Assembly (NCBI GenBank): GCA_031270925.1
Contig: JAISWY010000308.1
Span: forward strand, 1-12,944
Direction: 5' to 3'
DNA length: 12,944 nt
Origin: Candidatus Symbiothrix sp.
GTDB lineage: Bacteria > Bacteroidota > Bacteroidia > Bacteroidales > Azobacteroidaceae
The position numbers and the translations under genes are program-made. Positions within the stretch are counted from its first letter, which is position 1. The number at the start of each line of letters is the position of its first letter. Positions 7,158-12,944 of the stretch are shown piece by piece. The notes beneath the pieces are model-generated. The model did not search any database. It was given only the letters and a program-made list of their open reading frames with translations, and was not told the origin of the DNA.

Positions 7158-7333
7158 CTGTTTTTGTCGCCGGATTTAGCTGCTCGACCGCTCTTTTTCA
7201 AAGCTTGGTCGAGCAGATACAAAATCTGTCCGTTCACACTCCGAAATTCGTCGGACGCCCATTTTTCAATGGCGCTCATCGTTTCCGGATCGATGCGCAA
7301 CACAAAGGGTTTCGTTTTCGTTTCCTTGCCCAT
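7154..7333 (-). CDS. Arc-type ribbon-helix-helix DNA-binding protein (59 aa)
   Basis: From ATG at 7333 the protein has 59 residues. [10 protein letters not shown] (8-17) looks like the beta strand and turn of an Arc/MetJ-type ribbon-helix-helix fold, followed by helix A (about 17-28) and helix B beginning at the RSVNGQI segment (31-37); the tail is basic. Such proteins bind DNA as dimers through the paired beta strands, so K8, V11 and R13 are candidate base contacts. The frame is open for 18 more residues upstream inside the SPFH gene, but ATG 7333 shares its A with the SPFH stop (TGATG), which favours translational coupling at this start. The target is unknown; regulation of its own operon or a link between membrane state and gene expression are possibilities only. 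Confidence 0.85.
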   Translation of the reverse strand: MGKETKTKPFVLRIDPETMSAIEKWASDEFRSVNGQILYLLDQALKKSGRAAKSGDKNS

Positions 7334-8277
7334 CAATTGTATAATGTTCCGGAATTGACTATCGGTTGTGCCGGTTCGTCGCTGCACAGAACGACCATTA
7401 AATTGGAAACCATAGCGGCTTTTTTGTCGTCGTCTAATTCGACTACCTGTTCGTCCGACAATTTTTGCAAAGCCAATTTGACCATTCCGACAGCGCCTTC
7501 CACAATTTTTTCGCGGGCGGCAATAATCGCGTCGGCTTGTTGGCGTCGCAACATAACAGCCGCAATTTCAGGAGCATACGCCAAATAATTGACTCGCGCT
7601 TCCATGACCTCTATGCCGGCAATCAACAAGCGTTCGTTCAACTGATTTTCCAAAATCGTATTGATTTCTTCTCCACCCGAACGCAAGGTTAATTCTTGTT
7701 CGTTGTCCGCGTCGTCATAAGCATAGATGCCCGCTACGTGGCGCAAGGCAGCATCGCTTTGCACTTTCACAAAATTGGCAAAAATCTGCATTTTGGCATT
7801 GACACTGTCGGTTTGTGCGCCGCTTTGTCCATTATCAATTTCAAACGAAGCTTTGTAAGTATCCACCACGCGCCAAACCAAAACCTGACCAATCATAATC
7901 GGATTGCCTTTTTTATCGTTCACTTTGATAGGTTCGGCATCCAAATTACGAGCGCGTAACGTCAGTTTCTTCTTGGAATAGAACGGATTAACCCAAAAAT
8001 AACCATTCTCTTTGATTGTTCCGCTGTATTTTCCGAAGAAAACCATAACCCGCGCTTCGTTCGGTTCTATCTGCACGAAACCGCACCAAATAATTGTGTT
8101 GATGATAAACAAAACGATATCAGCAACCACCAAAATTCCAACCAGATTATCCGAAAAACCGCTTTGGATAACCCACACCAAAAACCACACAAGAGCAATG
8201 AGAAACACGATATTGCACAGCAAAACCGGAATCCCTTGCAACTTCACTCCTTGAAAAATTTGTTCTTTCGATTTCAT
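7333..8277 (-). CDS. SPFH/band-7 domain membrane protein
   Basis: This 314-residue protein has two predicted membrane helices (about 15-38 and 44-66) followed by an SPFH/band-7 domain beginning near 69 (VQIEPNEARVMVFFGKYSGTIKENGYFWVNPF), with the usual QVLVWRVVDTYKASFEID core. It ends in an Ala/Glu-rich helix (about 235-290, with RRQQADAIIAAREKIVEGAV), as in stomatin/prohibitin relatives that assemble into membrane rings and organise proteases or lipid domains. The substrate cannot be named. It is the first gene of a two-gene unit and is coupled to the RHH gene by a TGATG overlap. A well-formed Bacteroidota promoter lies about 40-70 nt upstream of its ATG. Confidence 0.9.
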   Translation of the reverse strand: MKSKEQIFQGVKLQGIPVLLCNIVFLIALVWFLVWVIQSGFSDNLVGILVVADIVLFIINTIIWCGFVQIEPNEARVMVFFGKYSGTIKENGYFWVNPFYSKKKLTLRARNLDAEPIKVNDKKGNPIMIGQVLVWRVVDTYKASFEIDNGQSGAQTDSVNAKMQIFANFVKVQSDAALRHVAGIYAYDDADNEQELTLRSGGEEINTILENQLNERLLIAGIEVMEARVNYLAYAPEIAAVMLRRQQADAIIAAREKIVEGAVGMVKLALQKLSDEQVVELDDDKKAAMVSNLMVVLCSDEPAQPIVNSGTLYN

Positions 8278-8314
8278 AAAAAACTAGAATTAAAATGATA
8301 TTAAAATAATATCG

Positions 8315-8346
8315 CAAAGGTATGATGATTTTTTGGATTTTGCAAA
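8315..8346 (-). promoter_or_regulatory. Bacteroidota-type promoter for the SPFH/RHH unit
   Basis: On the minus strand, TTTG (8346-8343) and TACCTTTG (8322-8315) match the -33 and -7 consensus TTTG / TAnnTTTG exactly, separated by 20 nt, within the usual spacing. Transcription would start near 8310, giving a 5' leader of roughly 30 nt. Confidence 0.8.
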
Positions 8347-8367
8347 TTTTCGAGTATAATATTTTTT

Positions 8368-8426
8368 GCAGGCGACCCATTGCGGCTTCCGTTGAAAAAA
8401 TGTTAATCATTTTTAATCGCACCTGC
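8368..8426 (+). promoter_or_regulatory. Nested inverted repeats in the divergent SPFH/dnaB control region
   Basis: A perfect 7-bp inverted repeat, AAAAATG (8396-8402) and CATTTTT (8408-8414), has a 5-nt loop. Around it, GCAGG (8368-8372) pairs with CCTGC (8422-8426), and CGA (8373-8375) with TCG (8417-8419). It sits between the two divergent promoters, some 25-80 nt upstream of the dnaB -7 element. It may be an operator or simply AT-rich promoter DNA; no function can be assigned. Confidence 0.35.
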
Positions 8427-8448
8427 TCGTTTACCGTCGCGAATTTTA

Positions 8449-8456
8449 TACCTTTG
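8449..8456 (+). promoter_or_regulatory. dnaB promoter -7 element
   Basis: TACCTTTG matches the Bacteroidota -7 consensus exactly and lies 22 nt before the dnaB ATG, so the 5' leader would be short. No convincing TTTG is present at the -33 position (around 8425-8430 the sequence is GCTCGT), so the upstream element is weak or missing. ATACCTTTGC (8448-8457) is an exact inverted copy of the -7 region of the divergent SPFH promoter (8314-8323). Confidence 0.7.
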
Positions 8457-8478
8457 CAAGCATTTTTTAATAATCCTC

Positions 8479-9990
8479 ATGGCAAACGAAGAAAAACCGA
8501 ACGGTCGCAATTCACGAAGTAAAAAAACAAGCGCTCCTACCGAAGCAATCGGACGGATTCAACCGCAAGCGCGCGAACTGGAAGAGGCGGTTTTGGGCGC
8601 GCTGATGCTCGAAAAAGATGCTTATCCCCTGGTCAGCGAAATGCTAAAACCGAAAAGTTTTTACGACAAATCCCACGAACTGATTTTTACGGCCATCCAA
8701 AATTTGGCCGTCAATCAAGAGCCGATCGATATTTTAACGGTTGTCGAACAATTACGAAAATCAGGCGATTTGGAAGCGGTGGGCGGTGTTTCATATATCG
8801 CGCAACTTTCGCAAAAAGTCGTTTCGAGTGCGCATTTGGAATATCATGCCCGCATAGTGGCGCAAAAAGCCTTGGCGCGCGAACTGATCTCGTTTTCGTC
8901 CGTCATTGCATCCAAAGCTTTCGATGAAACCAACGATGTCGATGATTTGATGCAAGAGGCTGAGGGGCAACTGTTTGAAATTTCGCAACAAAACCTGAAA
9001 AAGGATTTTACCGCCATTACGCCGATTATCACCGAGGCCATCAATTTGATTAACGAAGCGGCCGCCCGCACCGATGGAATGAGCGGTTTGGCTTCGGGAT
9101 TCAAGAAATTGGATAAAATTACTGCCGGATGGCAAAATTCCGATTTGGTCATTATTGCTGCCCGCCCTGCCATGGGAAAAACGGCTTTTGTACTTTCGAT
9201 GGCTAAAAATATGGCTGTGAGTTTTAATACGCCGGTAGCTGTTTTCTCATTGGAAATGTCTAATGTTCAATTGGTTACACGTTTGATTACCAATGTTACC
9301 GAAATCAAAGGCGAGACCATCAAAAGCGGACAGTTGCAGCGTCACGAATGGGCGCAATTCGATGTTCGCATTAAGCAATTGTATAACGCGCCGATTTATG
9401 TGGACGATACGCCGAGCTTGTCGGTTTTTGAATTGCGCACCAAAGCCCGTCGCTTGGTCAAGGAACATCATGTAAAGTGCATCATTATCGACTACTTACA
9501 GTTGATGAAAGCCAGCGGGATGGCTTTCTGCAGTCGCGAACAGGAAGTCAGCATTATCTCCCGTTCGTTGAAAGGTTTAGCCAAAGAATTGAACATTCCG
9601 ATTATCGCGCTTTCGCAGTTGAACCGTGGAGTTGAAAACCGCTCCGTCAAAGACGATCCGAATGCTAAACGACCCCAGTTGGCCGACTTGCGCGAATCGG
9701 GCGCCATTGAACAAGATGCTGATATTGTGTGCTTTATCCATCGTCCGGAATACTACAACTTGTTGCAGGACAGCGATGGCAACGATGTACGCGGAAAAGC
9801 CGAAATCATCATTGCCAAGCATCGTAACGGTTCTACGGGCGTTGTCCGTTTAAGTTTCAAAAGCGATTTCATCCGTTTTCAAAATGAAGATGAAGATCAG
9901 ATTGCCGGCGAATATCAATCGCGCATGAACAGTCAATCCAATATGATTCCACCCGAACGTATGAAACGGGAAGATGTTGTGCCGTTCTAA
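8479..9990 (+). CDS. dnaB: Replicative DNA helicase
   Basis: This hexameric 5'-3' helicase opens the replication fork. It has 503 residues, in the usual bacterial range plus a short polar N-terminal extension. The N-terminal helical domain spans about 27-130 (beginning PQARELEEAVLGALMLE), and a linker leads to the RecA-like motor at about 195-470. Walker A is ARPAMGKTA (228-236), SLEMS is at 257-261, Walker B is IIIDYLQLM (335-343), followed by LSQLNRGVENR (379-389) and DLRESGAIEQDAD (403-415); KHRNGSTG (447-454) fits the late conserved segment near the arginine finger. The DnaB P-loop region is a frequent intein site in bacteria, but here it is uninterrupted. ATG 8479 follows a good -7 element by 22 nt. 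It appears to be a single-gene unit. Confidence 0.97.
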   Translation: MANEEKPNGRNSRSKKTSAPTEAIGRIQPQARELEEAVLGALMLEKDAYPLVSEMLKPKSFYDKSHELIFTAIQNLAVNQEPIDILTVVEQLRKSGDLEAVGGVSYIAQLSQKVVSSAHLEYHARIVAQKALARELISFSSVIASKAFDETNDVDDLMQEAEGQLFEISQQNLKKDFTAITPIITEAINLINEAAARTDGMSGLASGFKKLDKITAGWQNSDLVIIAARPAMGKTAFVLSMAKNMAVSFNTPVAVFSLEMSNVQLVTRLITNVTEIKGETIKSGQLQRHEWAQFDVRIKQLYNAPIYVDDTPSLSVFELRTKARRLVKEHHVKCIIIDYLQLMKASGMAFCSREQEVSIISRSLKGLAKELNIPIIALSQLNRGVENRSVKDDPNAKRPQLADLRESGAIEQDADIVCFIHRPEYYNLLQDSDGNDVRGKAEIIIAKHRNGSTGVVRLSFKSDFIRFQNEDEDQIAGEYQSRMNSQSNMIPPERMKREDVVPF

Positions 9991-9999
9991 ATTATATTT

Positions 10000-10015
10000 T
10001 TGCGATTATCCGCAA
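10000..10015. terminator. Weak hairpin between dnaB and the GH2 remnant
   Basis: TTGCG (10000-10004) pairs with CGCAA (10011-10015) around a 6-nt loop. It lies 10 nt after the dnaB stop and could act as a terminator, but no T run follows on either strand, so support is weak. Confidence 0.25.
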
Positions 10016-10038
10016 TCTTATCATTTCTGCACTTGGAC

Positions 10039-10737
10039 TTATTGATTGCTAATCTCATCAATAAAAAGACGGTCAACCAGAACATTTATCTCATATCCAT
10101 ATTGATATGTATCAGCTAATAAGCGGTATGGCTCGTGCGGCAAGGCTCCCCAACTATTATCACCGCCAAGGCCTCGTTGTAAGTAATCCACATTCAGGAA
10201 AACATCTTTCCGGGGCGTTATGTCGCTCGGATGTGTGTTCTTTTTGGTAAAACCGAAATCCAAATCGCTCGCCGGATTGTGGGACACTTTTACGCTTAAG
10301 GGTTGCATGCCTCTGATTTGCAATCCGATACCTTTATCGTTTGTCAGCCTTAGACAGCGAACATCGGTTTTATTTCCGTTTTCCTGCGGGCGGATGTAAT
10401 CGAAGGACTGTTCCACAACCGTACTGCTATAAATCCCGATAAAGCTCGAAGTGTTCCGGTCGGAATAATTTTCCCAAGGTCCTCTACCATAATATGTGAA
10501 GGTCTCAAATCCGGCCGGAAGTCGCATTTGCATACCGAAACGCGGCATTTCGGGCAAATCTTCTTTTCCTGCTTTCCACGACGCTTTTACCTTTACCGTA
10601 CCGATTGGCAAAACCGTATAAGTAATTGTGTAATAACTCGATATGTCATTCAATAAATAATCTACGGAAACGGTTATTCTGGAGTCATTTTTCTGAATAT
10701 CAAACGATTTAACCTCATTTTTGAAAAGTTTAAATAT
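10039..10737 (-). pseudogene. Remnant of a GH2 beta-galactosidase (C-terminal small-chain domain only)
   Basis: The frame from 10737 to the TAA at 10041-10039 has 232 sense codons but no ATG near its beginning; the first usable start would be a TTG at 10653. The product matches the C-terminal beta-galactosidase small-chain domain of GH2: MPRFGMQMRLP, TYYGRGPWENYSDR, YIRPQENGNKTDVR and GGDNSWGALPHEPYRL are characteristic. A full enzyme has roughly 1,000 residues; the sugar-binding, sandwich and catalytic TIM-barrel domains are all missing, as is the first part of this domain. The remnant begins immediately after the TAG stop (10740-10738) of the upstream enzyme gene and is in the same reading frame with no further stop. 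It thus looks like the tail left when the front of a beta-galactosidase gene was deleted or replaced. Activity is not expected. Confidence 0.85.
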
Positions 10738-12944
10738 CTATTTTTTTGCGGTAATTAGCATTTTTTTATTGAAGAACAGCTGGTTATACTGTTGCTTTAC
10801 ACGTTCTGCTTCTTTTGTGCAGGAAAGAACATCGGCGTCCTTTTGATATACTCTGACATAATCAATTTCATAGTGCATCGGGAAACGGCTGTCGTCGATA
10901 GTGCCGCCGTTGTCGCCGCCGATTGCCAGATTCAACAGAATATAATGTGGCTGTCGGAAAGGATTGGTATAATTGCCCACCGAGCCGTTGATTGTTTGAG
11001 ATAATAATGTTTCGTTCAGTAATTCATCATCTAAATAGAGGCGAATTGCCGTTTCGTCCCAATCCATCCGCCAAATGTGAAATTTACTCGCCCAATCGGG
11101 GTCTTTATCCGTAAATTTCGAGAACGGTACAGTCCGGCTATCCCACTTGGCATTATTGGCTTGGCCGGTTCCCCAAGCCACATTTGCCAAGATATGAGGA
11201 ATCCCTTTTATGTGATAATATTCCATAATATCAATCTCACCGTTAGAGGGCCACGGATAGTTTCTTCCCAAAGTCCAAATTGCCGGCCAAGAGCCGGATG
11301 CAGTAGGAATTTTTGCGCGAATTTCAAATCGTCCGTACTGAAATTCTTTTTTCCTGCTCGTATTAATTGACGATGAAGTATATTCTACATTTTGACGTTT
11401 GCGTCGCCAATCGCGACTGTTTTCTTCGTAATTTGGGTTTGCAAATCGCTCTTTTCGTGCTTCGATAACGAGTAGGCCATTTTTGCAAACTGCATTATCT
11501 TCTTGATACCATTGATCTTCGTTGTTACGTACAAAACCGCGTTCATGCTTCCAAACTGCAGTATCCACTTTACCTTCCGTATTAAATTCTTCACTCCAAA
11601 CCAATTGGTATTCGCGGTTGTTGTTTTCGACAAAACGTACCATTTCGGTGGCTGCCAAAAGAAATGCGCCTACACCGAAATCGGCTGTTGTGCGCTCATC
11701 GACAAGGTGTTGGCAGGCACGCTCGCAAATCGGTTGCACATAACCGACAGTACCGTCGGCTTGCAGTGCGATTTTGCTTAAATAATGCCACGCCTTATCA
11801 ATCGTTTGCTGATATTCTGCACGTTCTAAAAATCCGTTATTAACTCCCCAAAGAAAAGCGTAGGTAAAAAATGCTGTTCCGCTGGTTTCGTAACCCGAAG
11901 CAAAATTTTCGTCAAGCAAAGAGCGCGTCCAATAACCTTCGGGCAATTGCGCCGCTTTCAATGCTTTTGCTAAATTCGTAAAAACCTCGATGTATTTGCT
12001 CCGGTGGGTATCGTTTTCGGGCAAATCCTGCAACACTTTTGCCAATCCTGCAAATACCCAGCCGTTGCCACGCGCCCAAAAATCCTTTTTGCCGTTAGGC
12101 GTTTGGTGTTTCGGATAAATGTATTTGGCGTCACGGAAAAACAGACCTTCTTCGGGGTCATACATCAGATTTTTTGCAAAAGAAAAATATTCATGCAATT
12201 TTTCCAAATACAGCGGATTGCCTGTTACCTTGTAAAGTTTTGTCATTACGGGCATTACCATGTAAAGTCCGTCTGCCCACCACCAATAGTCGTTGGCGGG
12301 CGTAGTCATTTCATATTCCATCACTTCGCGGGCGCGGGCGATTTTATTTTCATCTTGCTTATTATCAATTTCGTACAAATCAATGTAGGTTTGGAAACAG
12401 ATTTGCCAATCGCCGAAAAGGACGTGTTCGGGCGTTTCGCCGTAGTTGTATTTCCACTTCGATTTATCGTCGGAAGTTGCGCCTTTCCAATGATTGTATT
12501 CCGCCCATTTTTGCGAATAAAGAAGGTATTTTTCGTCGCCTGTAAGTCGGTAAGCCGCCATATTTCCGGTGTGATAAGCCGCAACATGCCAAAACGATGT
12601 TGCTTCTGCGGCTTGGTTTGCCTGCCAAAAATCGTTTACTTTTTTGATAATGGTGAGTACGTCTGATTTGGGATTCTCAAAAATGCTTAAATCCCATTGT
12701 GCTTGCCATTTAAGTGTCGGCAAGCCGTTTTCGAATTGTATGGGCAACCAAACATAACGTCCGTCTATCGGATTTTCGGGCGTCCAACGGTCAGCCATAA
12801 AAATGAAGGCGTCTTTTTTGGCCTGAACGGGCAAAATAAACGTGCCTTGCGAGTGGAAAGTAAGGTCGGCATCTTCGCCAAGGCAGGGGTTTGGGTGCTG
12901 TGTCCATTCGCCGAGAATATTATTCGTGCTAAAAAGACGTGCTG
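10738..12944 (-). CDS. GH43-GH105-GH16 multi-domain glycan-degrading enzyme (5' end outside window)
   Basis: The frame is open to the window edge, so 734 C-terminal residues are visible. Numbering from the edge, 1-88 is the end of a GH43 domain (SQGTFILPVQAKKDAFIFMADRW, then DGRYVWLPIQFENG), resembling the galactan/arabinan-side GH43 enzymes of Bacteroidota. Residues about 93-440 form a GH105 unsaturated glycuronyl hydrolase-like domain, with D224 in WWWADGLYM as the likely catalytic aspartate and FWARGNGW at 288-295. About 443-702 is a GH16 domain with the ExDxxE catalytic motif complete in GEIDIMEYY (E569, D571, E574). Linkers are very short. GH16 endo-beta-1,3-galactanases, GH43 exo-galactanases or arabinofuranosidases and GH105 uronidases are all used on type II arabinogalactan, so that is the suggested target; a laminarin-like substrate for GH16 remains possible. 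The secretion signal, if any, lies outside the window. Confidence 0.88.
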   Translation of the reverse strand, partial: ARLFSTNNILGEWTQHPNPCLGEDADLTFHSQGTFILPVQAKKDAFIFMADRWTPENPIDGRYVWLPIQFENGLPTLKWQAQWDLSIFENPKSDVLTIIKKVNDFWQANQAAEATSFWHVAAYHTGNMAAYRLTGDEKYLLYSQKWAEYNHWKGATSDDKSKWKYNYGETPEHVLFGDWQICFQTYIDLYEIDNKQDENKIARAREVMEYEMTTPANDYWWWADGLYMVMPVMTKLYKVTGNPLYLEKLHEYFSFAKNLMYDPEEGLFFRDAKYIYPKHQTPNGKKDFWARGNGWVFAGLAKVLQDLPENDTHRSKYIEVFTNLAKALKAAQLPEGYWTRSLLDENFASGYETSGTAFFTYAFLWGVNNGFLERAEYQQTIDKAWHYLSKIALQADGTVGYVQPICERACQHLVDERTTADFGVGAFLLAATEMVRFVENNNREYQLVWSEEFNTEGKVDTAVWKHERGFVRNNEDQWYQEDNAVCKNGLLVIEARKERFANPNYEENSRDWRRKRQNVEYTSSSINTSRKKEFQYGRFEIRAKIPTASGSWPAIWTLGRNYPWPSNGEIDIMEYYHIKGIPHILANVAWGTGQANNAKWDSRTVPFSKFTDKDPDWASKFHIWRMDWDETAIRLYLDDELLNETLLSQTINGSVGNYTNPFRQPHYILLNLAIGGDNGGTIDDSRFPMHYEIDYVRVYQKDADVLSCTKEAERVKQQYNQLFFNKKMLITAKK

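Noticed and set aside
9150..9200. Intein or insertion in the dnaB P-loop region
   Set aside because: The coding sequence runs through Walker A and Walker B without interruption and the total length is normal.
10039..10653. GH2-like frame as a complete gene starting at TTG 10653
   Set aside because: It would be only part of one domain of a roughly 1,000-residue enzyme, and GH2-like sequence continues upstream of this TTG in the same frame.
12004..12666. 220-codon + strand frame inside the GH105 region
   Set aside because: It is antisense to a domain with clear catalytic motifs and shows only shadow-type composition.
1..12944. CRISPR array, tRNA or rRNA genes, insertion sequence, phage or defence genes
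   Set aside because: None of the expected repeat-spacer patterns, RNA gene shapes or protein motifs was seen on either strand.

Overview
The window looks like a chromosomal stretch of a Bacteroidota (Bacteroidales-type) bacterium of moderate GC content. Four things suggest this. The tryptophan genes run trpB-E-G-D-C-F-A, the order I know from Bacteroides relatives. Two clear promoter -7 elements read TACCTTTG, matching the Bacteroidota consensus TAnnTTTG. Start codons are preceded by A-rich sequence without Shine-Dalgarno motifs. The right end carries Bacteroidota-style glycan-degrading enzymes. The assignment is by inference, without a database search.

Positions 1-7157 (+): a complete tryptophan operon. 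It opens with what reads as a classical transcription attenuator: a 17-codon leader peptide with three consecutive Trp codons (34-87), a hairpin directly after those codons, a possible competing antiterminator pairing, and a strong 12-bp terminator with a T tract (128-159). The genes trpB, trpE, trpG, trpD, trpC, trpF and trpA follow, enough to take chorismate to tryptophan. A small YqaA/DedA-like membrane protein gene sits between trpG and trpD and overlaps the end of trpG by 8 bases. Two kinds of short repeats occupy the longer junctions: a 7-bp ATTGAGA tandem repeat on both sides of trpB, and GTAAACGAGT-type direct and inverted repeats between trpE and trpG.

Positions 7154-8277 (-): a two-gene unit encoding an SPFH/band-7 membrane protein and a 59-residue Arc-type ribbon-helix-helix protein, joined by a TGATG stop/start overlap. 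Its last stop codon overlaps the trpA stop codon, so there is no space between the convergent units.

Positions 8278-9990: a divergent promoter region followed by dnaB (+), the replicative helicase, complete and without an intein.

Positions 10039-12944 (-): carbohydrate-active enzymes. A long reading frame enters from the right edge and joins the end of a GH43 domain, a complete GH105 domain and a complete GH16 domain in one polypeptide, suggesting a multi-enzyme for arabinogalactan-type glycans. Immediately after its stop codon, in the same reading frame, lies a 232-codon remnant of the C-terminal domain of a GH2 beta-galactosidase with no plausible start. I see no tRNA, rRNA, CRISPR array, insertion sequence or integrase.
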